A stretch of DNA of 64,000 bases, taken from contig NZ_JBHULM010000009.1 in the NCBI RefSeq assembly GCF_042684485.1, positions 124,001 to 188,000 of the forward strand, written 5' to 3'. The notes beneath the pieces are model-generated. The model was not told the DNA's origin. It ran no database searches and was given only the letters and a program-made list of their open reading frames with translations. The stretch comes from Oceanihabitans gracilariae. GTDB taxonomy: Bacteria > Bacteroidota > Bacteroidia > Flavobacteriales > Flavobacteriaceae. Below, one piece after another: positions 53,156-60,877 of this stretch (the stretch's first letter is position 1; each line of letters opens with the position of its first letter). Both the position numbers and the translations under genes were made by a program.

Positions 53156-53635
53156 ATGACACTAAATAGTATAGGATTAGATTCCAAAATCACAAAAGAA
53201 TTAGCACAAGATTTAAACGGATTATTGGCTAATTTTCAAACGTATTATCAAAATTTAAGAGGTATTCATTGGAATATTAAAGGGAAAGCATTTTTTAATC
53301 TTCATATAAAATTTGAAGAATTATATACAGATGCTAATATGAAAGTAGATGAAATTGCAGAACGTATTTTAACTCTAGGAGAAACCCCTTTACATACCTT
53401 TGCAGACTATAGTGAACTTGCAAAAGTGCCTGTAGGTAAAAACATATCTGAAGATACTAAGGCTGTACAATTAATTGTAGATTCTTTATCTGAATTACTA
53501 CAAATAGAGCGTGCTATTTTGCAAAAAGCAGGTGATGCAAATGATGAAGGTACCAACTCTATGATGAGCGATTTTATTGCAGAACAAGAAAAAACTGTAT
53601 GGATGATGAAAGCTTGGCTGAATGAAACCGTCTAA
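53156..53635 (+). CDS. dps: Dps-family ferritin-like DNA protection protein
   Basis: 159 residues, a four-helix bundle that forms a 12-subunit shell. The ferroxidase residues lie at the dimer interface: H in LRGIHWNIKGKAFFNLHIKF (about 41), and D and E in FEELYTDANMKVDEIAERIL (about 60-79). These are the Dps HxxxE/DxxxE set. It binds iron, uses peroxide to oxidise it and so protects DNA. The C-terminal WMMKAWLNETV is the usual end. It is adjacent to and divergent from oxyR. Confidence 0.95.
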   Translation: MTLNSIGLDSKITKELAQDLNGLLANFQTYYQNLRGIHWNIKGKAFFNLHIKFEELYTDANMKVDEIAERILTLGETPLHTFADYSELAKVPVGKNISEDTKAVQLIVDSLSELLQIERAILQKAGDANDEGTNSMMSDFIAEQEKTVWMMKAWLNETV

Positions 53636-53675
53636 CCGTAAAGTTATTCCCTAAATAACTGATTAATAGCGAGAA

Positions 53676-53711
53676 GAAAGCCGCGTAAACAAATGTTTTA
53701 CGTGGCTTTTG
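53676..53711 (+). terminator. Rho-independent terminator after dps
   Basis: AAAGCCGCGTAAA / TTTACGTGGCTTT stem (one G-T pair) with an 8-nt loop, then TTTTGATTTT, 41 bp after the dps stop. The stem could serve the convergent DUF2141 gene also. Confidence 0.85.
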
Positions 53712-53735
53712 ATTTTAATAGCTTTTTATGTGCTG

Positions 53736-54212
53736 TTAAAAACGAATGGTAATATTTACGTCTTCTTTTTTGATTTCAAATTTAGCAGCATCAAAAGTTG
53801 GTGGTCCGTAAAGAATTGGGTTGTTAGACATGCCATAGCTTTCTTTAGGCATTCCGTTTAATTCAAAATCCATTTGGTTGTTGCTGTTTTCGTCATGTAC
53901 TCCCATTATGGCGTATTCCCCAGGAATTACATTTTTAAAAGTAAAAGTTACGCTGTCTCCGTTTATTTTGGTAGCACTACTTTCTAATCCTTTACTTTTC
54001 ATAAAAGTAGAAGCATTATGTAATGATAAAATAACGTTTCCGTTGGTGTTTTTTATGTTTTTAACGGTTACTGTTATAGCATGACCTTTGGTTTCGGTTT
54101 GTGCTTGGCCAACAAAAGAAGATAAGATACAAACAAGTAGTAAAGCAAAAGATTTAACTATTGTGTTTTGGTTTAAAAGCTGTGGTTTGTGGTTTTTTTG
54201 TAAAGTTTTCAT
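53736..54212 (-). CDS. DUF2141 secreted protein
   Basis: 158 residues. The N-terminal membrane segment (about 17-37, FALLLVCILSSFVGQAQ) is a cleavable signal; the start is 16 residues before it, longer than usual, so a later start (TTG or ATT) may be used. The mature part is the DUF2141 immunoglobulin-like fold: ITVTVKNIKNTNGNVILSLH, NVIPGEYAIMGVHDENSNNQ and MDFELNGMPKESYGMSNNPI. ENSNNQMDFELNGMP is the family fingerprint. It is probably periplasmic; no function known. Convergent with dps. Confidence 0.9.
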   Translation of the reverse strand: MKTLQKNHKPQLLNQNTIVKSFALLLVCILSSFVGQAQTETKGHAITVTVKNIKNTNGNVILSLHNASTFMKSKGLESSATKINGDSVTFTFKNVIPGEYAIMGVHDENSNNQMDFELNGMPKESYGMSNNPILYGPPTFDAAKFEIKKEDVNITIRF

Positions 54213-54372
54213 TGCTTATGGTTTTATTAATTACAGTGTAAAGATGGTTATAATGAAAAGGGTTACCAAAATGCTTATACCCAATTGTAGTAATTAATGA
54301 CTGAATTGTAATTTAAAACTTTAATACTATACATTTGCAGCGTTTAAAGGTGTAATTTTTAATTAAAATTTT

Positions 54373-54975
54373 ATGTTTTATATCATTGATATATTAGGTA
54401 CCATTGCTTTTGCTATTTCTGGCGTTTTAATAGCTATGAATAAAAGAATGGATGCTTTTGGTGTTTTAATTATTGCTTTTGTAACAGCAGTAGGAGGAGG
54501 AACTTTAAGAGATATACTTATTGGGCAAACTCCTGTTAGTTGGATGACCAATATGACCTTTACCTATGTAATATTAATTACTACACTATTAACCATACTT
54601 TTTAGATCTAAGATTAATTATTTACGTACTTCTTTATTTTTATTTGATACTATTGGTATTGGATTGTATACTGTTGTAGGTATAGAAAAAGGGCTTTTAG
54701 CAGGATTAGACCCTATAATTTGTATTGCTCTTGGTACTATATCTGCTTGTTTTGGTGGTGTTATTAGAGATATTTTGTGTAATGAAATACCTGTGATTTT
54801 TAGAAAAGAAATTTATGCAACGGCATGTATATTAGGAGGTCTTACTTATTTTTTAGTGCGCAAGCTACCTATAGATAGTAATTTTGTGTTTATAATTGCA
54901 GGTGTAGTGGTTATACTTACGCGATTAATTGCAGTAAAGTTTAAAATTAGTTTACCTGGTTTGTATAAGGAGTAG
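54373..54975 (+). CDS. Trimeric intracellular cation (TRIC) channel family protein (YadS/UPF0126)
   Basis: 200 residues with seven membrane spans made of two similar halves. IDILGTIAFAISGVLIAMNK and AFVTAVGGGTLRDILIGQTP in the first half correspond to DTIGIGLYTVVGIEKGLLAG and TISACFGGVIRDILCNEIP in the second. The GGGxxRD and GGxxRD motifs are the pore-kink glycines of the TRIC family. Bacterial members conduct cations such as potassium in trimers. It stands alone, with heptanucleotide arrays directly after its stop. Confidence 0.93.
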   Translation: MFYIIDILGTIAFAISGVLIAMNKRMDAFGVLIIAFVTAVGGGTLRDILIGQTPVSWMTNMTFTYVILITTLLTILFRSKINYLRTSLFLFDTIGIGLYTVVGIEKGLLAGLDPIICIALGTISACFGGVIRDILCNEIPVIFRKEIYATACILGGLTYFLVRKLPIDSNFVFIIAGVVVILTRLIAVKFKISLPGLYKE

Positions 54976-55026
54976 TGAGCAGTGGTCAGTGGTCAGTGAG
55001 TGAGCAGTGAGCAGTAAACAGTGTGC
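54974..55026. repeat. Heptanucleotide array, consensus AGTGNNC
   Basis: Units AGTGAGC, AGTGGTC, AGTGGTC, an 11-bp irregular unit, AGTGAGC, AGTAAAC and AGTGTGC begin at the stop codon of the TRIC gene. Seven-base period, sequence unlike the other arrays. Confidence 0.82.
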
Positions 55027-55080
55027 AGTTTAAGTAATTGGTAAATGTTTTTTGTAGTTGGTGTTAAAAAATAGATGTTT

Positions 55081-55115
55081 CTAACAACTAACAACTAACA
55101 ACTAACAACTAACAA
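55081..55115. repeat. Heptanucleotide array (CTAACAA)5
   Basis: Five perfect CTAACAA units end exactly at the stop codon of the convergent cyclophilin gene. Together with 54974-55026 it fills the gap between convergent genes. Confidence 0.92.
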
Positions 55116-55823
55116 TTACTCAATAATTTCTACCTTTTTAATGTAAACATTATGCAAAGGCCATTCGGCATTATCTGTTTCTTGTTTGGCTATTTCATCT
55201 ACCACATCCATACCACGAATTACTTTACCAAAAATGGTGTAATCACCATCTAAATGGTATGCACCATCCTTTTTTTGAACAATAAAAAATTGATAAGGCG
55301 AAGCTAATTTGTAAGGGTTTTTAATAGCTCCACTTGGCATACTTACAGCGCCTCTATGGTGTTTAAATCCTCTCTTGGTATCTTTTGGTAATAGGTATTT
55401 ACCAATTTTTTTTCTTTTGCGTTTTACTTTAGCATCATCTGTATTACCACCTTGAATGATAAAATTATTTACAATTCTGTAAAACTGTGTATTGTCAAAA
55501 TAGCTTTGTTTGGTTAAAAAGATAAAGTTAGCGCGATGAAATTTGGTTTCGTTAAAAAGTAAAATATCAATTTCTCCAAAATCTGTGGTAATTCTTACTT
55601 TGTTTTCTTTATTATGTTTTTCATACTCTAAAAAGAATTCCATAGCATTATCATCTGTAAGAAAAGGGTATTCTCTTTCAGGTTGTATTACAGAATCTTT
55701 TTTAGCTTCTTTTTTTTCTTCTGAAGTATTTTGAACTATTTTTGAAGTCTTCTTAGGTTCTGTTTTTTTATCTTCACAATTCAGAAAAAGAAGAGGAATT
55801 AAGCATAATAATACAAATCGCAT
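55116..55823 (-). CDS. Cyclophilin-type peptidyl-prolyl isomerase lipoprotein
   Basis: 235 residues. A short lipoprotein signal, MRFVLLCLIPLLFLNC, gives an acylated Cys16, followed by a charged linker (EKKEAKKDSVIQPEREYPFL). The cyclophilin domain occupies about 75-235: VRITTDFGEIDILLFNETKF, FYRIVNNFIIQGGNTDD, RGAVSMPSGAIKNPYKLAS and TIFGKVIRGMDVVDEI. Active-site GQFFI appears as SPYQFFIVQK. It is likely to be a periplasmic folding helper anchored to a membrane. The start codon lies 2 bp from the divergent Nudix gene, so the two promoters must overlap the coding regions. Confidence 0.9.
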   Translation of the reverse strand: MRFVLLCLIPLLFLNCEDKKTEPKKTSKIVQNTSEEKKEAKKDSVIQPEREYPFLTDDNAMEFFLEYEKHNKENKVRITTDFGEIDILLFNETKFHRANFIFLTKQSYFDNTQFYRIVNNFIIQGGNTDDAKVKRKRKKIGKYLLPKDTKRGFKHHRGAVSMPSGAIKNPYKLASPYQFFIVQKKDGAYHLDGDYTIFGKVIRGMDVVDEIAKQETDNAEWPLHNVYIKKVEIIE

Positions 55824-55825
55824 AG

Positions 55826-56467
55826 ATGAATTTTAATGAGTTTTTAAAAGTAACATCAAAAATAAACAATCTAGAGCTTCCAGCCGAAGCATCACAGTTT
55901 AAAATGTCGCCTCCTTTTAGGGAATCGCTTTTACAAAAGCGACAAGAGGAGATAAAAAACGCGAAGCAATCTGCTGTTTTAGCATTGTTTTATCCAGATG
56001 CAGCACAAAAAACAAAATTTGTTTTAATATTAAGAAAAACCTACAAAGGAGTGCATTCTGCTCAAGTAGGATTTCCTGGCGGAAAAGTAGAAGCACAAGA
56101 CTCTTCTTTAAAACATACTGCTTTACGCGAAACCGAAGAAGAGGTTGGTGTGCCTATGCAAGATATTAAAGTACTTAAAACCTTAACACAAGTATATATT
56201 CCGCCAAGTAATTTTTTTGTGCAACCCTTTATAGGTTATAGTAATAGCACACCTAGTTTTATTAAACAAGAAAGTGAAGTAGAAGATATTATTGAGGTAT
56301 CTTTATCGCATTTTTTAGAAGAGAAGCGCGTTATAACTGAGTTGGTTTCAACTTCTTACAAGCGTGATGTTGTGGTTCCTGCTTTTAAACTTAATGATTA
56401 TGTAGTTTGGGGAGCAACAGCCATGATGTTAAGTGAAATAAAAGACTTGTTAAAACTAGCCTTGTAA
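55826..56467 (+). CDS. Nudix hydrolase, CoA-pyrophosphatase type (NudL/YeaB)
   Basis: 213 residues. The Nudix box GGKVEAQDSSLKHTALRETE, then EEVGV (about 90-114), is complete. Just before it is the CoA-specific pattern (VLILRKTYKGVHSAQVGFPG) of the UPF0035 group, which splits CoA and its derivatives into 4'-phosphopantetheine and 3',5'-ADP. Cytoplasmic. Divergent from the cyclophilin lipoprotein and followed by a PlsC-type gene after 48 bp, so these two may share a transcript. Confidence 0.9.
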   Translation: MNFNEFLKVTSKINNLELPAEASQFKMSPPFRESLLQKRQEEIKNAKQSAVLALFYPDAAQKTKFVLILRKTYKGVHSAQVGFPGGKVEAQDSSLKHTALRETEEEVGVPMQDIKVLKTLTQVYIPPSNFFVQPFIGYSNSTPSFIKQESEVEDIIEVSLSHFLEEKRVITELVSTSYKRDVVVPAFKLNDYVVWGATAMMLSEIKDLLKLAL

Positions 56468-56515
56468 CGCTTATGTTTTATTACTTTTGTTGTCTAACTG
56501 ATATAAAATTTATTT

Positions 56516-57319
56516 ATGGGATTGTTTAAAAAAAATCCTTTTGGTCATATTCTTTTTGTTAAAAAATGGTTGATTCGCATTTTAGGCGCATTAACACATA
56601 GAAGATTTCGTGGTTTTAACGAACTACAAATTGAAGGTTCTGATATTATTAAAAATCTACCAGATACTAATGTTTTATTTATTTCTAACCATCAAACCTA
56701 TTTTGCAGATGTAGTTGCAATGTTTCATGTGTTTAATGCTAGTTTAAGTAATAGAGACGATTCTATAAAAAACATTGGGTACCTATGGAACCCGAAATTA
56801 AACATATACTACGTAGCAGCAAAAGAAACCATGAACGCTGGTTTGTTACCAAAAATATTAGCTTATGTAGGATCTATTAGTATTGAACGTACTTGGAGAT
56901 CTAAAGGAGAGGATATTAACAGACAGGTTAAAATGAGTGATATTTCTAATATCAGTAAGGCCTTAGATGATGGTTGGGTAATTACATTTCCACAAGGAAC
57001 AACCACACCTTTTAAACCCATTAGAAAAGGAACTGCGCATATAATTAAAAGATACAAACCTGTTGTTGTACCTATTGTTATTGATGGTTTTAGACGTAGT
57101 TTTGATAAAAAAGGATTGCGTATTAAAAAGAAAAATATTCTACAGAGTTTTGAAATAAAACAACCTCTTGATATTGATTACGATAACGAAAGTATTGCAA
57201 GTATAGTAGAAAAGATAGAGTATGCCATAGAGCAACATCCTTCTTTTTTAAAGGTAATACCTCAAAAAGAACTTGCTTTACAAGAAGAGCTTAATAAAAA
57301 ACGAAAGTGGACTACTTAA
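56516..57319 (+). CDS. 1-acyl-sn-glycerol-3-phosphate acyltransferase-like (PlsC family)
   Basis: 267 residues. The HX4D catalytic motif is in VLFISNHQTYFADVVAMFHV (His and Asp at about 59 and 64). The glycerol-phosphate motif VITFPQGTTTPFKPIRKGTA (about 163-182) has FPQGT in place of FPEGT, a known variant. YKPVVVPIVIDGFRRSFDKK follows. It should transfer an acyl group to lysophosphatidate in the membrane, or act on a related lysolipid. Ends 6 bp from the convergent membrane-protein gene. Confidence 0.88.
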   Translation: MGLFKKNPFGHILFVKKWLIRILGALTHRRFRGFNELQIEGSDIIKNLPDTNVLFISNHQTYFADVVAMFHVFNASLSNRDDSIKNIGYLWNPKLNIYYVAAKETMNAGLLPKILAYVGSISIERTWRSKGEDINRQVKMSDISNISKALDDGWVITFPQGTTTPFKPIRKGTAHIIKRYKPVVVPIVIDGFRRSFDKKGLRIKKKNILQSFEIKQPLDIDYDNESIASIVEKIEYAIEQHPSFLKVIPQKELALQEELNKKRKWTT

Positions 57320-57325
57320 GAACTA

Positions 57326-57970
57326 CTACAGTTCTAGTTTCTTTAATTCTTTATAATTGCTATTAAGGCGTTTTAATAAAATACCATAAATTAAGTAATA
57401 AAAGCCTAGAATAATTGCAATAAGAATAGCAATAGCTGCAACTGTTACTAAAATAGTGACTGCGTAAAACTTTAGTAATTCTCCGTTTGCCGAAGCGTTT
57501 TCAATATAACCAAGCATTTCTTCGTCTCTATTAAATTGAATTCCTAAAATAATAAAAGACGAAAGGGCTAAATATATTAGGTTGAAACCAACATACTGTT
57601 TTACAGTTCTTCTAGTTTTTAATATGTTTTCCATGAGTACTTTTGCATTGTCTGTAGCAGAAATGTTTTTGTAGTTCATAAAGAATCTATAAAAAAAGTA
57701 TGCCAATACGATATAGCCAAGAACTATAAAAGGAGTTATAATGTTTTCTGCATGATAAGAGTCAAAACGCTTATTGTACTCTGCATCTTTTAATCCAAAA
57801 GATATGGCAGACCATAATACAAACTCTAATATGCTAATAATAAAAATCCATTTAACAATAGAAGAAGATTTCTTCAATATCATTTTATAAATTTCGTTAT
57901 AGGTAAGTTTAGGATAGCGAGATGCATCCTCTTTCTTCCAGTCTTTTTTTAATAATTCTAATTCATCCAT
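57326..57970 (-). CDS. Membrane protein encoded with an ECF sigma factor
   Basis: 214 residues. A cytoplasmic N-terminal 36 residues (MDELELLKKDWKKEDASRYP) precede four membrane spans (about 38-58, 75-97, 124-146, 172-202). The gene lies 4 bp after the sigma-factor gene, in the position usually held by an anti-sigma factor. The short N-terminus could bind the sigma factor, but there is no zinc-binding HxxxCxxC motif, so anti-sigma function is an inference from position. The family is not one I recognise otherwise. Confidence 0.75.
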   Translation of the reverse strand: MDELELLKKDWKKEDASRYPKLTYNEIYKMILKKSSSIVKWIFIISILEFVLWSAISFGLKDAEYNKRFDSYHAENIITPFIVLGYIVLAYFFYRFFMNYKNISATDNAKVLMENILKTRRTVKQYVGFNLIYLALSSFIILGIQFNRDEEMLGYIENASANGELLKFYAVTILVTVAAIAILIAIILGFYYLIYGILLKRLNSNYKELKKLEL

Positions 57971-57974
57971 AGTT

Positions 57975-58469
57975 TTACGGATTTAAAATGGTTCTTAATT
58001 TTTTTTTCACTCTGTTCATTTTCACTCTTGCATTCACTTCGCTAATTCCCATTGTTTCGCTAATCTCTTTGTAGTTTTTATCTTCTAAGTATAAAAAAAC
58101 TAAGGCTTTTTCAATATCGTTTAATTGGTGTACTGCTTTGTATAGTAGCTTTAACTGTTCTTCTTCAGTGTCATCATATTCATCTGCTTTTATTTTAAAT
58201 TGTATAGCATCAAAGTCTTGTGTATTAACTCTACGTTTGCTTTTTCTGTAAAGGGTTATGGCTGTGTTTAATCCAACACGATACATCCATGTACTAAACT
58301 TAGCGTCTCCTCTAAATTTAGGGAAGGCACGCCAAAGCTGTATGGTTATTTCTTGAAACAAATCATTATGCGCATCTTGATTGTTGGTGTAAAGCCTACA
58401 AACTTTATGTACAATGTTTTGATGTTTTTCAAGTTGTTCTACAAAACTATGTTCTAACTCTTTATTCAA
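57975..58469 (-). CDS. ECF RNA polymerase sigma factor (sigma-70 family)
   Basis: 164 residues. Region 2 has DAHNDLFQEITIQLWRAFPK, then FRGDAKFSTWMYRVGLNTAI (about 32-71), and region 4 has LYLEDKNYKEISETMGISEV, then NARVKMNRVKKKLRTI (about 127-162), with its helix-turn-helix. These are the two ECF domains. It should direct polymerase to a small stress or envelope regulon. It is cotranscribed with the putative anti-sigma gene downstream and divergent from ndh. Confidence 0.95.
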   Translation of the reverse strand: MNKELEHSFVEQLEKHQNIVHKVCRLYTNNQDAHNDLFQEITIQLWRAFPKFRGDAKFSTWMYRVGLNTAITLYRKSKRRVNTQDFDAIQFKIKADEYDDTEEEQLKLLYKAVHQLNDIEKALVFLYLEDKNYKEISETMGISEVNARVKMNRVKKKLRTILNP

Positions 58470-58566
58470 ATTGGTGGTTTAGTTACTCTATTAGTAGTGT
58501 AAATTTAAAAATGTTACACATATGTTATATGTTTCTTTAAAAATAGTATTTACTAAGGTATTTTAG

Positions 58567-58574
58567 TAACTTTG
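58567..58574 (+). promoter_or_regulatory. -7 element of the ndh promoter
   Basis: TAACTTTG, a perfect TAnnTTTG, 26 bp before the start codon; no clear TTG at the usual distance. Confidence 0.5.
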
Positions 58575-58600
58575 AATTACATTTTTTTTACACTTCATTT

Positions 58601-59878
58601 ATGAATATTCCCGAATCAAAAATACCTAGAATTGTTATTATTGGAGGTGGTTTTGCTGGAGTTAAGCTTGCTAAAACCTTAAAAAACAAAGCGGTACAAG
58701 TTGTTTTGTTAGACAAACACAATTATCACACTTTTCAACCCTTATTATATCAAGTGTCTAGTGCAGGATTAGAACCAGATTCTATTGCCTATCCACTTAG
58801 AAAAATTATTAAAAAAAATGACAATGCTTTTTTTAGGTTGGCAGAAGTGGAACAAATTTTTCCGGAAACAAAATCTATTAAAACAAATATTGGCGATTTA
58901 AGGTATGACTATTTGGTAATAGCTACAGGAACCAAAACAAATTTTTTTGGTAATCCAGCTGTTGAAAAATATAGTATGGCTATGAAAAGTATTCCGCAAG
59001 CTTTAGATATTAGAAGTTTAATGCTTCAAAATCTAGAAAAAGCGGCTATTTCTGATACCTTAAATGAAAGAAAAGCTTATTTAAATTTTGTAATTGTAGG
59101 AGGAGGACCAACAGGAGTAGAGTTGGCAGGAGCAATTGCAGAACTTAAAAATAATATACTGCCAAGAGATTACAAAGATTTAAATCCTAGTGATATGCAA
59201 ATTCATTTGTTAGAAGGTAATGCAAGGCTATTACCACCTATGAGTGAGCATGCTTCTGCTAAAGCAGAGAAATTTTTAGTAGATCTTGGTGTGCAAGTAC
59301 ATTGTAATACTTTTGTAAAGGATTATGACGGAAAAACAGTGCAAACCAATTCTGAATTAACCTTAGAGTCTGAAACCCTTATTTGGGCAGCAGGAGTAAC
59401 CGGAAATCCGGTTAATGGTTTAAAAGCAACAGTTGTAGCAGAGCGTAGTAATCGTTATTTGGTTAATGAATACAACCAAATAGAAGCTTATGATTCTATT
59501 TTTGCATTAGGAGATATTGCTTTAATGAAAACAAAAGACTATCCTAATGGACATCCTCAAGTAGCACAACCAGCAATACAACAAGGAGAACTTCTTGGTA
59601 AAAATTTAATACGTTTAATAGAAGGTAAATCCCTTAAAAAGTTTGTGTATAAAGACAAAGGTTCTATGGCTACTGTTGGAAGAAATAAAGCAGTTGTAGA
59701 CTTAAAACATTTTAAGTTTGCAGGATTTTTTGCTTGGTTTGTATGGATGTTTATTCACCTTATGGCATTGGTAGGTTTTAGAAATAGAATTATTGTTTTC
59801 TTTAATTGGACGTATAATTATATAAACTTTGATAAAGCCGCAAGACTAATTATTAGACCTTTTAAAAGGTTGAACTAA
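58601..59878 (+). CDS. ndh: Type II NADH:quinone oxidoreductase
   Basis: 425 residues. The FAD-binding GxGxxG is IVIIGGGFAGVKLAKTL (about 11-27), and the NADH-binding one is FVIVGGGPTGVELAGAIAEL (about 162-181). LIWAAGVTGNPVNGL, IFALGDIALMKTKDYPNGHP and PQVAQPAIQQGELLGKNLIR complete the NDH-2 pattern. The C-terminal hydrophobic FFAWFVWMFIHLMALVGFRN is the membrane-anchoring helix. It passes electrons from NADH to the quinone pool without proton pumping. It stands alone and is followed by a 54-bp gap to a convergent gene. Confidence 0.95.
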   Translation: MNIPESKIPRIVIIGGGFAGVKLAKTLKNKAVQVVLLDKHNYHTFQPLLYQVSSAGLEPDSIAYPLRKIIKKNDNAFFRLAEVEQIFPETKSIKTNIGDLRYDYLVIATGTKTNFFGNPAVEKYSMAMKSIPQALDIRSLMLQNLEKAAISDTLNERKAYLNFVIVGGGPTGVELAGAIAELKNNILPRDYKDLNPSDMQIHLLEGNARLLPPMSEHASAKAEKFLVDLGVQVHCNTFVKDYDGKTVQTNSELTLESETLIWAAGVTGNPVNGLKATVVAERSNRYLVNEYNQIEAYDSIFALGDIALMKTKDYPNGHPQVAQPAIQQGELLGKNLIRLIEGKSLKKFVYKDKGSMATVGRNKAVVDLKHFKFAGFFAWFVWMFIHLMALVGFRNRIIVFFNWTYNYINFDKAARLIIRPFKRLN

Positions 59879-59932
59879 TGGTGTAGTAAGTCTTTTTTAA
59901 TTTTAAGGTAAAAAACAGGATTTAGATTGTAA

Positions 59933-60169
59933 TTAGTTTTCAACCCATTCACCACGATGTGGTTTTAAGGCATCTCTAAATGTTATTTTATCTGCTTCCT
60001 CTATAACCATAAAGGCAATAGCATGCATTTCATTCATAATTTGATGACCTACTAAATCTACATTTAAAGGTTGGCTTTGTATATATTCATTTAAATGAAT
60101 TTCATGATGTTGTGCTGTTTTTTCAGCAGCAGGACCTCTAAAATCCCAGATTAGTTTTAGTTTACGCAT
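59933..60169 (-). CDS. Small conserved hypothetical protein
   Basis: 78 residues from the ATG at 60169. A frame extending nine codons to 60196 exists, but the 60169 start (MRKLKLIWDFRGPAAEKTAQ) overlaps the upstream gene by only 8 nt and is more typical. HHEIHLNEYIQSQPLNVDLV, then GHQIMNEMHAIAFMVIEEAD, follows. Length, the phrase LIWDFRGPAAEKTAQHH and the coupling to an SRPBCC gene are reminiscent of a small family in Bacteroidota, for which I know no function. No signal peptide or membrane span. Confidence 0.7.
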   Translation of the reverse strand: MRKLKLIWDFRGPAAEKTAQHHEIHLNEYIQSQPLNVDLVGHQIMNEMHAIAFMVIEEADKITFRDALKPHRGEWVEN

Positions 60170-60617
60170 GTTGTATAGATGTACCGTTTTCGGCAAAGTT
60201 TTTAAAGTCTAATAAATATTTTTTAGATTGTTTCTTAAAGGCTTTCGGCATTAATAAAACCATTATTTTATATACTATATTGGTTGGTGAAAATTCGTTT
60301 TCAACAATCCATTTAGTGTAGCCTTCAGGAGTAGTGTAAAAATGATTTTTTTGGTAGTTATACATTCCTTCCGTTTCATAACTCTTATAAATTTCATGAG
60401 GTAAATTAGTATGCGTTATGGTTTCAATAAGTTCTACTTTACGTTTGTCAACGGTATAATTTAGTTGCATTTTACTACCAACAGTTCCTGGATCACCAGA
60501 AATATGCTCAAAACTAGTTAGGTGTTTTTGCCAATGCTTCATATTGTCTGCATTTTCTAGTTTTTTTAAAAAATCGTCTATAGCTATGTGTACTACTATT
60601 TCTGTGGTATAAATCAT
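60162..60617 (-). CDS. SRPBCC (START-like) family protein
   Basis: 151 residues. A helix-grip fold: IYTTEIVVHIAIDDFLKKLE at the N-terminus, MKHWQKHLTSFEHISGDPGT in the lid region, GSKMQLNYTVDKRKVELIET strand series and a C-terminal helix MPKAFKKQSKKYLLDFKNFA. The fold encloses a hydrophobic cavity for lipid-like or polyketide-like ligands; ligand unknown. It overlaps the small gene downstream by 8 nt. Divergent from the parvulin operon with a 260-bp gap. Confidence 0.88.
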   Translation of the reverse strand: MIYTTEIVVHIAIDDFLKKLENADNMKHWQKHLTSFEHISGDPGTVGSKMQLNYTVDKRKVELIETITHTNLPHEIYKSYETEGMYNYQKNHFYTTPEGYTKWIVENEFSPTNIVYKIMVLLMPKAFKKQSKKYLLDFKNFAENGTSIQHA

Positions 60618-60814
60618 TAGAATAAAAATGAATTAATATGCTATAAATATAGTTTTTTTTAGGCTTTTTTAAAATAAAATACATTAGTTAATACTAGTGT
60701 AATTACAATTTGTGTTCTAAATAAACTGTAGCAAGCATTTGTAAATATTTTTATTCTAGTTTACTAACTGTAAAACTTTATTTTATTTCTTACTTAATGC
60801 TTTGTTAATACAAC

Positions 60815-60844
60815 TTGCTATATAGGTTTATATTTCTATTTTTG
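60815..60844 (+). promoter_or_regulatory. Bacteroidota-type promoter of the parvulin operon
   Basis: TTG (60815-60817), 19-bp spacer, TATTTTTG (60837-60844): both elements and the spacing match the consensus. Start codon 33 bp further on. Confidence 0.75.
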
Positions 60845-60877
60845 CAAGAACCTATACATTATATATTTATCTAAACT

